64,000 nucleotides of DNA from Alphaproteobacteria bacterium (GCA_018222605.1 JAAEZZ010000008.1:1-64000); one strand, 5' to 3'; counted from the first letter of the stretch, positions 16,520 through 26,892 are shown. The notes: generated by a model from the letters alone, not told the origin. Numbers and translations are program-made.

Positions 16520-17875
16520 ATGACCCGTATTCTGACAATGCTGATGCTGGCGGTTTTCATGCCGCTCAGCCTGGCCCTGCCTGCCGCCGCGCAGCTGCAA
16601 GTGCGGGTCGATGAAGGCAACTTCAAGCCCACGCCGCTGGCCATTCCGGACTTTGAAGTCCGTGGCGAGAATGCCGAAATGGCGCAGGATATTGCGGATG
16701 TGGTTCGCGCCGATCTGGAATCGACCGGCCTGTTCGATATCCAGAACCCGGCCTCCTTTATCCAGAAGGATCTGTCGATTGACGTCCAGCCGCGCTTCCC
16801 TGACTGGCGCATCATCCAAACCGAAGGCCTGGTGGTTGGTGCGTATGAGGAGCTTCCCGATGGCAAGATCGCCGTTTCTTTCCGCTTGTGGGATGTCTAT
16901 GGCGGGGAAGTGATGCGCATCAATGGCCAGCCGGGCCGTCGCCTGACTACGACTCCAGACAATTGGCGCCGCATCGCGCACAAGATTGCTGACTCCATCT
17001 ATACGCGCCTGACCGGGGAAGACCCGTATTTCGATACGCGTATCGTCTACATCGCCGAGACCGGCCCGAAGACGGAGCGCGTCAAGCGTCTCGCCATCAT
17101 GGATTCCGATGGCGCCAATCAGCAATATCTCACGCCGGGCACCAATACGGTGCTAACCCCGCGCTTCAGCCCGTCTGCCCAGGAAATCACCTACATGTCC
17201 TATGAAGGGGGGCGCCCACGCGTGTACCTCTTCAATATCGAGACAGGCCGCCAGGAACTGCTCGGCAACTTCCCGGGCATGACCTTTGCGCCGCGCTTCT
17301 CCCGCGACGGGCAAAGCGTATTGCTGACACAGGCGCAGGGCGGCAACTCTGAAATCTATCTGATGAATCTGCGCACGCGGCAGTCTCGCCGCCTGACAGA
17401 CCATCCGGCGATTGATACGTCGCCCTCCATGTCTCCGGACGGCCGCGCCATCGTGTTCACGTCAGACCGTGGTGGCAGCCCGCAACTCTATATCATGAAC
17501 ACCGATGGCAGCCCGCGTACCTGCCCGTCAGGCGGACGTGATGTGGCCTGCCGTATTACCTTCAACAAGGGCCAGTATTCCACGCCGGTCTGGAGCCCGC
17601 GAGGCGATCTGGTGGCCTTCACCAAGCAGCTGGGCGGTCGCTTCTACATCGGCGTCATCGGAATTGACGGCAAGGGTGAGCGCCTTCTGACAGAAGCCTA
17701 TCTGGACGAGGGCCCGGACTGGTCTCCGAACGGTCGTGTCATCATCTATTTCCGCGAAAGCCGCCCGGGCGCCGGTCCGGAACTCTGGTCTGTGGACCTT
17801 TCCGGACGCAATGAACGCCGCGTTCCCACCCAGACGGACGCATCTGACCCCGCTTGGTCGCCGCTTCTGGAGTAA
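16520..17875 (+). CDS. tolB: TolB, periplasmic beta-propeller of Tol-Pal
   Basis: A 451-aa protein. The signal peptide is MTRILTMLMLAVFMPLSLAL-PAAAQ. An N-terminal anticodon-binding-like domain leads to repeated propeller blades with the WD40-like PQQ motif (LTPRFSPSAQEITY, FAPRFSRDGQSVLL, DTSPSMSPDGRAIVF, STPVWSPRGDLVAF, DEGPDWSPNGRVI). It binds Pal and TolA in the periplasm. A ribosome site GGGAGAG precedes the ATG. A strong terminator follows, separating it from pal. Confidence 0.96.
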   Translation: MTRILTMLMLAVFMPLSLALPAAAQLQVRVDEGNFKPTPLAIPDFEVRGENAEMAQDIADVVRADLESTGLFDIQNPASFIQKDLSIDVQPRFPDWRIIQTEGLVVGAYEELPDGKIAVSFRLWDVYGGEVMRINGQPGRRLTTTPDNWRRIAHKIADSIYTRLTGEDPYFDTRIVYIAETGPKTERVKRLAIMDSDGANQQYLTPGTNTVLTPRFSPSAQEITYMSYEGGRPRVYLFNIETGRQELLGNFPGMTFAPRFSRDGQSVLLTQAQGGNSEIYLMNLRTRQSRRLTDHPAIDTSPSMSPDGRAIVFTSDRGGSPQLYIMNTDGSPRTCPSGGRDVACRITFNKGQYSTPVWSPRGDLVAFTKQLGGRFYIGVIGIDGKGERLLTEAYLDEGPDWSPNGRVIIYFRESRPGAGPELWSVDLSGRNERRVPTQTDASDPAWSPLLE

Positions 17876-17900
17876 TTTTATAATAATTTCATAGGTTTCT

Positions 17901-17933
17901 CCCCCGGATTTTCGTCCGGGGGCGTTGCTTTTT
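17901..17933 (+). terminator. intrinsic terminator after tolB
   Basis: CCCCCGGA (17901-17908), loop TTTTCG, then TCCGGGGG (17915-17922) and a T-rich tail CGTTGCTTTTT. It ends the ybgC-tolB transcription unit. Confidence 0.85.
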
Positions 17934-18047
17934 AGAGACATATGATGAAAATAGATAGCAATTGGGACGGCAGCTGTGTTTCCGCCCGATTGTTGCCCGA
18001 ATTCTGTCAGAATATGGAGACAGATAACCGCTACATCCGGCACAACG

Positions 18048-18077
18048 TTGACAAACGCGAGCCGTAAGGCGTCAAAT
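18048..18077 (+). promoter_or_regulatory. putative sigma70 promoter of pal
   Basis: A perfect -35 TTGACA (18048-18053), an 18-bp spacer and TCAAAT (18072-18077) as the -10. The predicted start lies about 28 nt before the pal ATG. The terminator upstream supports a separate pal promoter. Confidence 0.5.
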
Positions 18078-18111
18078 AGCACTCAGGACATCCAGGGGAG
18101 TCTGATTAGCA

Positions 18112-18663
18112 ATGAAAACCACTCTTAAATTTACTGCCGCAGCAGCGGTTGTGCTCGCGGTTGGCGCGTGTGCGTCTAAGCCTGAGCCTGTAGAACAGGT
18201 TGAGGAACAAGCACCCGTTGAGGTCGTGGACAACACGCCCACCGTGACCGAGCCGGTCGACACCAAACCGGTAGGCCCGACGGGCCCGGTCGCCGGGTCG
18301 CTCGAAGATTTCCGCGTAAACGTTGGTGAGCGCGTATACTTCGACCTGAACGGCTACCGCCTTGACAGCGACGATCAGGAAATCCTGAAGCGTCAGGCTG
18401 CCTGGCTCGAAGCCTACCCGGCCGTACGCATTCTCGTTGCAGGTAACTGCGATGAGCGCGGTACACGCGAATACAACCTGGCACTGGGCGAGCGTCGCGC
18501 GTCCATCGTGAAGGACTATCTGGTCAGCCTGGGCGTCAACCCGTCCCGCATCGACACGATCTCCTATGGTAAAGAGCGTCCGATTGCTGCTGGCTCTGAT
18601 GAGCAGGCATGGGCTCTGAACCGTAACGGCTTCACGCAGCTTGTTTCCGGCACAACCAGCTAG
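18112..18663 (+). CDS. pal: Pal, peptidoglycan-associated lipoprotein
   Basis: A 183-aa lipoprotein with lipobox AVGAC (C20), a Glu/Pro/Val-rich linker, and an OmpA-type peptidoglycan-binding domain. VYFDLNGYRLDSDD is followed by the binding signature AGNCDERGTREYNLALGERRA. It anchors the outer membrane to peptidoglycan and partners TolB. The end (NRNGFTQLVSGTTS) departs from the usual NRRAxx motif. The SD is AGGGGAG. Terminators flank the gene on both sides, so it can be expressed alone at high level. Confidence 0.96.
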   Translation: MKTTLKFTAAAAVVLAVGACASKPEPVEQVEEQAPVEVVDNTPTVTEPVDTKPVGPTGPVAGSLEDFRVNVGERVYFDLNGYRLDSDDQEILKRQAAWLEAYPAVRILVAGNCDERGTREYNLALGERRASIVKDYLVSLGVNPSRIDTISYGKERPIAAGSDEQAWALNRNGFTQLVSGTTS

Positions 18664-18691
18664 GTTTCTGCCGCGAATACCTTACACTATG

Positions 18692-18726
18692 CAGCCGGGT
18701 GCCTTATTTTGGCCCCGGCTGTTTTT
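18692..18726 (+). terminator. intrinsic terminator between pal and cpoB
   Basis: CAGCCGGG (18692-18699 region) pairs with CCCGGCTG (18714-18721), followed by TTTTTG. It lies 30 bp after the pal stop and 35 bp before the cpoB ATG, so cpoB must be expressed by read-through or from its own promoter. Confidence 0.8.
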
Positions 18727-18761
18727 GTATGTTCGCCCCTAATTCCCGGAGGCCTTCTTTC

Positions 18762-19763
18762 ATGTTCAAAGCTCCCGCACTCGTCCTGGCTGGTTTCTGT
18801 CTTCTTGCAAGCCCCGCCATGGCACAGCGCAGCGCGCCCATCACGCAGGGTGTCACCAGCTCGGATCTCGCAAATCAGGTTGCCCAGGCCCGCCAGCAGA
18901 GCGCAGAGGTTCGCGTCGAGGTGAACGGTCTCACGGGCGATGTGATGCAGCTGACAGGCCGGGTCGAGACCCTGGAATTCCAGTTGCAGCAAGCCCGCGA
19001 AGAGAACGCAAACCTGCAGCGCGACAACGAAACCCTTGTGGATGAACTGGACGAAATGCGCGCTCAGCTGGACCAGCAATCGCGTGCGCTGGCCTCCCTG
19101 CAGACCTATCTCTCCTCCGCGGGCATCATGCCGGAGACAGACATGATGCCCGGTGCAGCAGGCGACTTTTCTGCGCCGTCTTCGTCTGAGGGGGTGTCGG
19201 CCCGTACGGATGCTGGCGCATCGACCGATCTGCGCCCGCTGACTTCTGATGGTGGCCCTGCCGAGACGACAGGCCCGAAGCGCCTCACGCCGGGCCAGAT
19301 GGCCGGAGACATGAGCGGTCAGGACGCGCTGCCTGAAGGTACCCTCGGCACTCTGCCAGCCAGCGAGCTGCCGGGCGAAGCTGGCCCGCTGTTCGCTATG
19401 GCGAAGTCCAAGCTGATCCAGTTTGACTATGAAGGCGCCGAAGAGGCGTTCCGCGCCTTCCTCGACAAGTTCGGCGATGATCCGCAGGCCGGCGAAGCCC
19501 ATTACTGGCTTGGTGAAGCGCTCTACCAGCAGAAGGCCTATGCCGATAGCGGCGCGGCCTATACCACGATGATCCGCTCCTATCCGGAGGATCCACGCGC
19601 ACCGGATGCGCTGGTCAAGCTGGCCCGCGCGATGCGTCTGATTGGCGACAAAGACAAGGCCTGTCTGGCGCTGGATACGTTGCCGAAGCGCTATCCGAAT
19701 GCCTCTGGCGTCACGCGTGATCTGGCCGCTGTCGAGCGGACCAAATCTGGCTGCAGCAACTAG
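18762..19763 (+). CDS. cpoB: CpoB/YbgF, cell division coordinator
   Basis: A 333-aa periplasmic protein. The signal peptide MFKAPALVLAGFCLLASPAMA ends before QRSAP. An N-terminal coiled coil (LEFQLQQAREENANLQRDNE) mediates trimer formation. A Ser/Gly/Thr-rich linker and C-terminal TPRs (HYWLGEALYQQKAYADSGAAY) follow. CpoB coordinates Tol-driven constriction with PBP1b in E. coli. The start is the ATG at 18762 with CCCGGAGG upstream; a longer in-frame reading from 18699 would run through the terminator hairpin. Confidence 0.92.
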   Translation: MFKAPALVLAGFCLLASPAMAQRSAPITQGVTSSDLANQVAQARQQSAEVRVEVNGLTGDVMQLTGRVETLEFQLQQAREENANLQRDNETLVDELDEMRAQLDQQSRALASLQTYLSSAGIMPETDMMPGAAGDFSAPSSSEGVSARTDAGASTDLRPLTSDGGPAETTGPKRLTPGQMAGDMSGQDALPEGTLGTLPASELPGEAGPLFAMAKSKLIQFDYEGAEEAFRAFLDKFGDDPQAGEAHYWLGEALYQQKAYADSGAAYTTMIRSYPEDPRAPDALVKLARAMRLIGDKDKACLALDTLPKRYPNASGVTRDLAAVERTKSGCSN

Positions 19764-19781
19764 ATCATTCCGACGGGTTCG

Positions 19782-20807
19782 ATGAACGCTTTTGACCGGC
19801 TCTGCGGCTCTGCCACAGGGCCGGTTGGCGTTGCGGTGTCAGGGGGAGGGGACTCTCTCGCGCTTCTGCTGCTGGCGCAGGAATGGGCCATGGCAAAGGA
19901 TCGACAGCTGATCGCGTTCACGGTCGACCATCGCCTGCGCCCCGAAGCGGCCGAGGAAGCGGCAGGCGTTGCGGCGCTGTGCGGGCGGCTGCAGATTCCC
20001 CACCAGACCCTTGTCTGGGACACACCTGCGGGCAAACAGGCGGCGGCTCGCCGGGCACGTCATGCGCTGATGGCGACAGAATTGAAGGCGCGCGGGGGGA
20101 CGCATTTGCTGCTCGGCCACACGGAAGACGATCAATGCGAAACCTTCCTGATGCGCGCGCGCCAGGGGTCCACCTGGTATGGGCTGGCCGGTATGCAGCC
20201 GGTCTCGCTGTCTCCGGTCTGGCCGGAAGGGCAGGGCATCCTGCTGGCACGGCCCGTGCTCGGCTACAGCCGCGAAGCCTTGCGGCATGTTCTGCTGGAA
20301 GCGGGGCAGGCCTGGGTGGATGACCCGTCTAACATAAATCCGGTCTATGAGCGCGTGCGCGTGCGGACCCTGCTGGCTCGCCGCACGCGCCTGAAGCGGC
20401 GCATTCTTGCCGCACAGGCGAGGCTGCAGCAACTGAGACGGCTGGAAGAGCGCGCCATGGCCCGCTGGATTGAGCAGAACGTCACCACGGACGCTGATAC
20501 GGGCCGGTTTGAGGTCTCGCTGCACGGCCTGCCGCCGGAACGGGCGGAACGGCTGATCAGCCTTCTGATCCAGATCATTGCCGGACGGGAGGTGCCGCCG
20601 CGCCGCGATGGTGTTCAGCCGCTCGTCTCACGCTTGATCAGCGAGGACCGCTTTGAGGGCGCAACCTTGGGTGGTGCTTTGATCTACCGCAGGTCTGGGC
20701 AGATTCTGTTGTCCGCAGAGCCTGCCGTGACTGGCGCGGAGGCCGATTTTTGCCGGGCGAAGGTCCGTCTGGCGGCGATTATGGCGCTCTACTGCAGTCA
20801 GACGTGA
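19782..20807 (+). CDS. tilS: tRNA(Ile)-lysidine synthase
   Basis: TilS, 341 aa, changes C34 of tRNA-Ile(CAU) to lysidine. The PP-loop SGGGDS is at residues 20-25, and LLLGHTEDDQCETFLMR is the second conserved block, with RPVLGYSREALR downstream. The C-terminal part is short compared with E. coli TilS, as is common in alphaproteobacteria. tilS-ftsH after cpoB is a conserved alphaproteobacterial order. Confidence 0.93.
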   Translation: MNAFDRLCGSATGPVGVAVSGGGDSLALLLLAQEWAMAKDRQLIAFTVDHRLRPEAAEEAAGVAALCGRLQIPHQTLVWDTPAGKQAAARRARHALMATELKARGGTHLLLGHTEDDQCETFLMRARQGSTWYGLAGMQPVSLSPVWPEGQGILLARPVLGYSREALRHVLLEAGQAWVDDPSNINPVYERVRVRTLLARRTRLKRRILAAQARLQQLRRLEERAMARWIEQNVTTDADTGRFEVSLHGLPPERAERLISLLIQIIAGREVPPRRDGVQPLVSRLISEDRFEGATLGGALIYRRSGQILLSAEPAVTGAEADFCRAKVRLAAIMALYCSQT

Positions 20808-20900
20808 CAAAACAGCTATATTAAGACCAAAGGAGTCGTTTTCCTGTAACAAGCCCCCTATGTTATTGTGGAAACATCCGAACCTGAAGCGAGACGCGAT

Positions 20901-22823
20901 ATGAACGTCAGGAACCTGGCTATTTGGGGCGCCATTGCCCTGCTTGTCATCGGCATGGCGGTTGCCATGGGCGGTAATTCCCAGTCGGCCGGTGCGAAAA
21001 AGGCCCAGTTGTCCGAGATCAACGAGCTGATCATGAATGGCTCGGTGACCGATGCGACTTTGGGAAATGAGCGCATCGTCGTTCAGACAACCGATGGCCG
21101 CACGCTGCAAAGTGAGCTCCGCGTCTTCGACACCCGCACCCAGGACTATCTGGAAGAGCATAACGTGCCCTTCACCGTGGATGCAGATAGCGGGCAGAAC
21201 GGCTTTGCCTCTCTGATCTTTTCCATTCTGCCGATCATCCTGATTGTCGGCTTTGTCTTCTTCATGATGCGCCAGATGCAGTCTGGTGGCGGTCGTGGCG
21301 CGATGAGCTTTGGCAAGAGCCGGGCGCGCCTGCTGACCGAGAAACATGGCCGCGTGACGTTTGACGATGTGGCCGGTGTGGATGAAGCGAAGGAAGAGCT
21401 TGAGGAGATTGTCGAGTTCTTGCAGGACCCATCCAAATTTCAACGCCTTGGCGGCAAGATCCCGAAAGGCGCGCTTCTGGTGGGCCCTCCGGGCACTGGT
21501 AAGACGCTGCTGGCCCGCGCGGTGGCGGGGGAAGCTGGCGTGCCCTTCTTCACGATTTCGGGGTCCGACTTTGTCGAAATGTTCGTCGGCGTCGGTGCGA
21601 GCCGTGTGCGCGACATGTTCGAGCAGGCCAAGCGCAGTGCGCCCTGCATCATCTTTATCGACGAGATCGACGCTGTGGGCCGCTCCCGCGGGGCAGGTCT
21701 TGGCGGCGGCAATGATGAGCGCGAGCAGACACTGAACCAGTTGCTGGTCGAGATGGATGGCTTTGAGGCCAATGAGGGCATCATCATCATGGCCGCAACC
21801 AACCGTCCGGACGTTCTGGACCCGGCGCTGCTGCGTCCCGGCCGGTTCGACCGTCAGGTTACCGTTGGTAATCCGGACATAATCGGCCGCGAAAAGATCC
21901 TGCGCGTTCACATGCGCAATGTGCCGCTGGCCAAGGATGTCGATGCCAAGGTGATTGCGCGCGGCACGCCCGGCTTTTCCGGCGCAGACCTTGCCAACCT
22001 TGTGAACGAGGCGGCGTTGCTTGCGGCCCGTCGTGGCAAACGGGTCGTGGCAATGCAAGAGTTCGAGGATGCCAAGGACAAGGTGCTGATGGGCCCTGAA
22101 AAGCGTTCCATGGTCATGTCCGAAAAGGAAAAGGAACTGACCGCCTGGCACGAGGCTGGCCACGCCATCGTGGCGCTGAAAGTGCCGGTGGCCGATCCGG
22201 TTCACAAGGCAACCATCATTCCGCGCGGTCGTGCGCTGGGTATGGTGATGCAGCTGCCCGAAGACGACAAGATGTCGATGTCCAAGATCGAGATGACCTC
22301 TCGCCTGGCCATCATGATGGGCGGCCGTGTGGCGGAAGAGCTGAAGTTCGGCGACGACAATGTCACCGCCGGCGCGGCTTCGGACATTCAGCAGGCGACG
22401 CGTCTGGCGCGGGCCATGGTGACGCGCTGGGGCTTTGCCGAAGCGGTCGGCCCGGTCGATTATGGCGATGATCAGGGAGATGTGTTCCTGGGCCAGCAGC
22501 TGATGCAATCCTCTCATGTGTCTGAAGAGACTTCCCGCAAGATCGAAGAAGAAGTTCGCAAGCTGATCCAGACCGGCATGGATGATGCCCGTCACATCAT
22601 GACCGAATACCGAAGGGACTGGGAAGCGATTGCGACCGGCCTTCTGGAATATGAAACGCTGAGCGGCCATGAGATCAATGAGCTGCTGAAGGGCAATCCG
22701 CCTGAGCGTCCGGACTTTGGCGATGATGATTCCTCGCCGGGCTCTGCAGTTCCGGTCATCGGTAAGCGCCGTAAGCCGAAGGGCGATGGCGGCCTGGGCG
22801 ACCCGGAGCCGAACCCGGCCTGA
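20901..22823 (+). CDS. ftsH: FtsH, ATP-dependent membrane zinc metalloprotease
   Basis: A 640-aa membrane AAA protease that degrades misfolded membrane proteins and regulators such as LpxC and sigma32. Two helices flank the periplasmic domain (residues 5-24 and about 101-123). Walker A GPPGTGKT is at 195-202, Walker B is IIFIDEIDA, the SRH is [18 protein letters not shown], and the zinc site H417-EAG-H421 is intact. The ATG at 20901 ([10 protein letters not shown]) is preferred; a GTG at 20868 would add 11 polar residues. Confidence 0.96.
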   Translation: MNVRNLAIWGAIALLVIGMAVAMGGNSQSAGAKKAQLSEINELIMNGSVTDATLGNERIVVQTTDGRTLQSELRVFDTRTQDYLEEHNVPFTVDADSGQNGFASLIFSILPIILIVGFVFFMMRQMQSGGGRGAMSFGKSRARLLTEKHGRVTFDDVAGVDEAKEELEEIVEFLQDPSKFQRLGGKIPKGALLVGPPGTGKTLLARAVAGEAGVPFFTISGSDFVEMFVGVGASRVRDMFEQAKRSAPCIIFIDEIDAVGRSRGAGLGGGNDEREQTLNQLLVEMDGFEANEGIIIMAATNRPDVLDPALLRPGRFDRQVTVGNPDIIGREKILRVHMRNVPLAKDVDAKVIARGTPGFSGADLANLVNEAALLAARRGKRVVAMQEFEDAKDKVLMGPEKRSMVMSEKEKELTAWHEAGHAIVALKVPVADPVHKATIIPRGRALGMVMQLPEDDKMSMSKIEMTSRLAIMMGGRVAEELKFGDDNVTAGAASDIQQATRLARAMVTRWGFAEAVGPVDYGDDQGDVFLGQQLMQSSHVSEETSRKIEEEVRKLIQTGMDDARHIMTEYRRDWEAIATGLLEYETLSGHEINELLKGNPPERPDFGDDDSSPGSAVPVIGKRRKPKGDGGLGDPEPNPA

Positions 22824-22846
22824 TCCGGCGGCAAGACTGTTTCATC

Positions 22847-22878
22847 AAGGCGCGTATCCCATGGGTCCGCGCCTTTTT
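22847..22878 (+). terminator. intrinsic terminator after ftsH
   Basis: AAGGCGCG (22847-22854) pairs with CGCGCCTT (22868-22875) and runs into TTTTT. The loop contains CCCATGGG. It lies 24 bp after the ftsH stop. Confidence 0.85.
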
Positions 22879-22986
22879 GCTGCGCTGCGGAAATTTATGC
22901 TGCACTGCAAAAAGCAGGAACAGAATCATATGTTAGCCTTTATGTGACCCTACAGAGAGAACGAGAGACAACACAGGGAAGGGCCC

Positions 22987-23580
22987 ATGTGTAATCAGCC
23001 CGTATATGTAACGCTGAATGATGGCGCGCATGCTGTTTTACGCCCGGCTGACATCCAGGATGAGGCGCGATTTGCGCATCTTGTGGAGAATATGTCAGAC
23101 CAGTCGCGCTATTTACGCTTCTTCTCGGGCGTCCGGCATATACCGCAGACCATCATCCACATGCTGGCCGATGCGGACGGACACCGCCATATCGCCTGGG
23201 GCGCGGCAGAGGTGGACGCGCCGGGGCATCCTTTCATCGCTGCGGCGCATGTTTTCCGTGACAGGGAAGACCCTACAAAGGGCGAGTTGGCCATGGGTGT
23301 CCTCGATGCGCACCACTCGCAGGGTCTGTCACGCATGCTGATTGCCTGTCTGGCGCTGTGCTGCCGGGATGAGGGTGTGATCGCGCTGGAGGCTGAAACC
23401 CTGTCCGAGAATCGCAAGGCGAACAATCTGTTCCGCGACATTGGCGGCCATGTCGTGCGGGCAGGCCCTCCTACCATGCTGTGGAAGTTTCATGTCGGCG
23501 AAGTGATCAGCATCCTGCGCGCCATGGAGAGTCCGCGTGGCCTGCGCGAAGTCTTCCGTGTGAACGGTGCGGAGAACTAG
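22987..23580 (+). CDS. GNAT-family N-acetyltransferase
   Basis: A 197-aa GNAT protein. LRPADIQDEARFAHLVENMSD at the start and the acetyl-CoA region LAMGVLDAHHSQGLSRMLIACLA mark the fold. A related arrangement occurs in the acetyltransferase domain of protein lysine acetyltransferases (Pat/AcuA type), but no substrate can be named. The ATG is preceded by AGGGAAGGG. Its TAG stop shares the bases CTAG with the stop of the convergent RDD gene. Confidence 0.8.
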   Translation: MCNQPVYVTLNDGAHAVLRPADIQDEARFAHLVENMSDQSRYLRFFSGVRHIPQTIIHMLADADGHRHIAWGAAEVDAPGHPFIAAAHVFRDREDPTKGELAMGVLDAHHSQGLSRMLIACLALCCRDEGVIALEAETLSENRKANNLFRDIGGHVVRAGPPTMLWKFHVGEVISILRAMESPRGLREVFRVNGAEN

Positions 23581-24206
23581 GCGTAGGTCAGGACGGCAAT
23601 GATGATGCGGAAGAGCACATAGCCAAGAATGGCAATGGCCCAGCGCCAGGCTGCGACAGGTCCGGTCTGGTATTGCAGTCCGTCATATTTGTCCCACAGC
23701 ACAAAGCCATCCTCGCTGAGCGCGCGGGCCTGCATGATCTGTGTCACCAGGCTGAGGAGGGGAAGGCCGAGCCCCATCCCCGCGACCACCGACATGCCGG
23801 TACGCTTCAGGCTGGTCGGGAAGGACAGACGCCCGCCAATCGCATTGCGCACGCGGATGCCCATTAGGGCTTTGCCCGGCGTGTTGCCAAATTGGGAAAT
23901 GCAGAATGCCTCCACTAGCCAGAAGACCAGCATCTGCAGGACGAAATACCCGATCACAAAGCTCCAGCCTTCGAAATAGGCATCTTCAAAGGGCCAACCA
24001 AACAGGCCGACGCCAAAACCGTAAAGCAGGCTGAGAATATAGAAGGTGGCAAAGGTCGGGATCTGGCTGAGAAAGAAATCCACCCATTTGGCCAGAAAGC
24101 GCGCCCAGATGCGTGGTTCGGAATCTGTATAATAGCTGGCTGTCTTTGGCGTCGCGCCAGGCGCTTCGCCGAACACGTCAATGTCCGGAGTGGATGTCGA
24201 TGTCAT
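23577..24206 (-). CDS. RDD-family membrane protein
   Basis: A 209-aa protein with the RDD signature (RIWARFLAKWVDFFLSQI near residue 31) and about four membrane helices (FATFYILSLLYGFGVGLFGW, FVIGYFVLQMLVFWLVEAF, MSVVAGMGLGLPLLSLVTQI, AWRWAIAILGYVLFRIIIAV). The conserved GNTPGKALMGIRVRN segment lies mid-protein. RDD proteins are often ion/H+ antiporter-like, but the function here is unknown. The sdh terminator lies just upstream of it. Confidence 0.85.
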   Translation of the reverse strand: MTSTSTPDIDVFGEAPGATPKTASYYTDSEPRIWARFLAKWVDFFLSQIPTFATFYILSLLYGFGVGLFGWPFEDAYFEGWSFVIGYFVLQMLVFWLVEAFCISQFGNTPGKALMGIRVRNAIGGRLSFPTSLKRTGMSVVAGMGLGLPLLSLVTQIMQARALSEDGFVLWDKYDGLQYQTGPVAAWRWAIAILGYVLFRIIIAVLTYA

Positions 24207-24207
24207 T

Positions 24208-24246
24208 AAAAAAAGCCCCCATCTGGCTCAACCCCAGATGGAGGCT
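24208..24246 (-). terminator. intrinsic terminator after the sdhCDAB operon
   Basis: On the minus strand GCCTCCATCTGG pairs with CCAGATGGGGGC (one mismatch in 12), followed by seven T. It lies 34 bp after the sdhB stop. Confidence 0.88.
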
Positions 24247-24279
24247 AGATTGTTTATCCCGCAATGGGAAGCGGAGAGT

Positions 24280-25062
24280 TTAGGAAACCCGCTCCACCAT
24301 CATGTGCTTGATCTTGGCGATGGCTTTCGCCGGGTTCAGGCCTTTCGGGCAGACCTGCGCACAGTTCATGATCGTGTGGCAGCGATACAGTTTGAACGGA
24401 TCTTCCAGATCGTCCAGACGCTCGCCCGTGGCTTCGTCGCGGCTGTCGATCAGCCAGCGATAGGCCTGCAGCAGCGCAGCCGGGCCGAGATACTTGTCGC
24501 CATTCCACCAATAGGACGGGCACGAGGTGGTGCAGGAGGCGCACAGGATGCACTCGTAAAGGCCGTTCAGCTCTTCACGGTCTTCCTCTGATTGCTTCCA
24601 TTCCTTCTCGGGCTCCGGTGTGACCGTCTTCAGGAAGGGCTGCACATAGGCGTGCTGCGCGTAAAAGTTGGTCAGGTCCGGGATCAGATCCTTCACTACC
24701 GGTTGCGAGGGCAGGGGAGCGATGGTGATCACGCCGCCCGGCAACTCGTCAAAGCCCTTGGTGCAGGCAATCGTGTTCTGACCAGCAATGTTCATGGCGC
24801 AGGAGCCGCAAACACCTTCGCGGCAAGAGCGGCGGAAGGCCAGCGTCGGGTCGATATTGTTCTTGATGTAGAAAAGGACATCCAGAATCATCGTGCCGGC
24901 GCGGTCCATGTCTACCCAATAGGTATCCCAACGGGGATTACCGCCTTCTTCCGGGCTGTAGCGATAGATTTTGAACTGACGCAGATTGGTCGCGCCTTGC
25001 GGCTTCGGCCAGGTCTTGCCTTTTTTCGGGGCGGACCCTTTGGGGAGTGTGAGCTGTACCAT
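24280..25062 (-). CDS. sdhB: succinate dehydrogenase iron-sulfur subunit
   Basis: SdhB, 260 aa. Three cluster motifs are complete: the 2Fe-2S site [21 protein letters not shown] (part quoted: CREGVCGSC), the 4Fe-4S site [12 protein letters not shown] and the 3Fe-4S site [17 protein letters not shown]. It passes electrons from the flavin in SdhA to ubiquinone at the membrane. It is the last gene of sdhCDAB, 20 bp after sdhA, and is followed by a strong terminator. Confidence 0.97.
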   Translation of the reverse strand: MVQLTLPKGSAPKKGKTWPKPQGATNLRQFKIYRYSPEEGGNPRWDTYWVDMDRAGTMILDVLFYIKNNIDPTLAFRRSCREGVCGSCAMNIAGQNTIACTKGFDELPGGVITIAPLPSQPVVKDLIPDLTNFYAQHAYVQPFLKTVTPEPEKEWKQSEEDREELNGLYECILCASCTTSCPSYWWNGDKYLGPAALLQAYRWLIDSRDEATGERLDDLEDPFKLYRCHTIMNCAQVCPKGLNPAKAIAKIKHMMVERVS

Positions 25063-25082
25063 GTCGTGTTCGCCTTGATGTC

Positions 25083-26870
25083 CTAGTAAACCCGGGCCTT
25101 GGGCTCGATATAGCTGATCTCGTTGGACAGCGTGTAATCGTGCACAGGGCGGTAATCGAGGGAGACTTTGCCGCTGTCATCGCACCAGGCCAGCGTGTGC
25201 TTCATCCAGTTTGCGTCGTCGCGTTCGGAGAAGTCTTCCCGGGCGTGCGCGCCGCGGCTCTCCTCACGGTTGGCTGCGCCGTTCACGGTGACAGCCGCCT
25301 GCAGGATGAGATTGTCGAATTCGAGGGCTTCGACGAGGTCGGTATTCCAGACCATGCCGCGATCCTTAACGTCGATGCCCGGCAGTTTCTTGAAGACTTC
25401 CTCAATGGCGTCGACACCATCCTTCAGAACGTCGCCGGTACGGAACACGGCGCAATTGTTTTGCATCGCCTTCTGCATTTCGAGACGCAGCTTGGCGACC
25501 GGCTGGTCGCCGGTGGCGTTGCGCATCCTGTCGAGGCGGGCGATGTGGCTGTCGGTTGCGCCTTTCGGCAGTTCCGGCTGCGTTGCGCCGGCTTCCGTCG
25601 TTGCGCCGCAGCGCTGACCGGCCGCGCGGCCGAATACGACAAGGTCGATGAGGGAGTTGGAGCCAAGGCGGTTGGCGCCATGAACCGACACACAGGCCGC
25701 TTCACCCACAGCCATCAGGCCGGGAACGATGGCGTCCGCGTTGCCGTCTTTCTTGGTCAGCACTTCGCCGTGATAGTTCGTCGGGATGCCGCCCATATTG
25801 TAGTGTACCGTCGGCAGAACCGGGATCGGTTCTTTCGTGACGTCCACACCGGCAAAGATCTTCGCCGTTTCGGAGATACCCGGCAGGCGAGCGGCCAGGA
25901 CTTCTGCGCCCAGATGCTCAAGGTGCAGGTGGATGTGATCCTTTTCCGGTCCGACGCCGCGGCCTTCGCGGATTTCCATCGTCATCGCGCGGGAAACCAC
26001 ATCGCGGGAGGCGAGGTCTTTCGCGGATGGCGCATAGCGCTCCATGAAGCGTTCGCCTTCGGAGTTGGTGAGGTAGCCGCCTTCACCGCGCGAGCCTTCG
26101 GTGATCAGACAGCCCGAGCCGTAAATGCCGGTCGGGTGGAACTGAACGAACTCCATGTCCTGCAGCGGCAGGCCGGCGCGCAGCACCATGGCATTGCCGT
26201 CACCCGTGCAGGTGTGGGCAGACGTACAGGAGAAGAAGGCGCGGCCATAGCCGCCGGTCGCCAGAATGGTCTTCTGCGCGCGGAAGCGGTGCAGCGTGCC
26301 ATCATCCAGTTTCCAGGCAGTGACACCGCGGCAGGCGCCGTCTTCATCCATGATCAGGTCAAGCGCCAGATATTCGATGAAGAATTCGGTCTCTTCCTTC
26401 ACGCACTGGCCGTACAGCGTGTGCAGCATGGCGTGGCCGGTCCGGTCCGCAGCGGCGCAGGTACGCTGAACAGGGCCCTGGCCGAAATCGCGGGTCATGC
26501 CGCCAAAGGCGCGTTGATAGATCTTGCCTTCATCGGTCCGGGAGAAGGGCATGCCCCAGTGCTCAAGCTCGTACACGGCTTGTGGCGCTTCACGGCAGAG
26601 ATATTCGATCGCGTCCTGGTCGCCCAGCCAATCAGACCCCTTGACGGTGTCATACATGTGCCAGCGCCAGTCATCCTCGCCCATATTGCCAAGGGAGGCG
26701 GCGATGCCCCCCTGCGCTGCCACCGTGTGGGAGCGGGTCGGGAAAACCTTGGTGATACAGGCCGTTTTCAGGCCCGCCTGAGCGGCGCCCAGGGCTGCGC
26801 GGAGGCCGGAGCCACCGGCGCCGACAACAACGACATCATAAGTATGGTCGGTCCAGGTATATGTGCTCAT
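25083..26870 (-). CDS. sdhA: succinate dehydrogenase flavoprotein subunit
   Basis: SdhA, 595 aa. The FAD-binding [15 protein letters not shown] is near residue 16, and the SHT of [13 protein letters not shown] carries the histidine that binds FAD covalently. Catalytic segments such as [13 protein letters not shown] and the C-terminal [10 protein letters not shown] are present. The start is placed at MSTYTW, with GGGAGA upstream. A longer in-frame ATG 13 codons earlier would run into the gap after sdhD. A DUF1674/SDHAF4-type flavination partner lies at 51526. Confidence 0.97.
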   Translation of the reverse strand: MSTYTWTDHTYDVVVVGAGGSGLRAALGAAQAGLKTACITKVFPTRSHTVAAQGGIAASLGNMGEDDWRWHMYDTVKGSDWLGDQDAIEYLCREAPQAVYELEHWGMPFSRTDEGKIYQRAFGGMTRDFGQGPVQRTCAAADRTGHAMLHTLYGQCVKEETEFFIEYLALDLIMDEDGACRGVTAWKLDDGTLHRFRAQKTILATGGYGRAFFSCTSAHTCTGDGNAMVLRAGLPLQDMEFVQFHPTGIYGSGCLITEGSRGEGGYLTNSEGERFMERYAPSAKDLASRDVVSRAMTMEIREGRGVGPEKDHIHLHLEHLGAEVLAARLPGISETAKIFAGVDVTKEPIPVLPTVHYNMGGIPTNYHGEVLTKKDGNADAIVPGLMAVGEAACVSVHGANRLGSNSLIDLVVFGRAAGQRCGATTEAGATQPELPKGATDSHIARLDRMRNATGDQPVAKLRLEMQKAMQNNCAVFRTGDVLKDGVDAIEEVFKKLPGIDVKDRGMVWNTDLVEALEFDNLILQAAVTVNGAANREESRGAHAREDFSERDDANWMKHTLAWCDDSGKVSLDYRPVHDYTLSNEISYIEPKARVY

Positions 26871-26892
26871 CTTGTCAAGTCTCCCGCAGGGC

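Noticed and set aside
20628-22670. 680-codon open frame antisense to ftsH
   Set aside because: It mirrors the well-supported FtsH coding frame, has no ribosome site, no signature, and a His/Gln/Arg-rich composition typical of reverse-strand reading of GC-rich genes.
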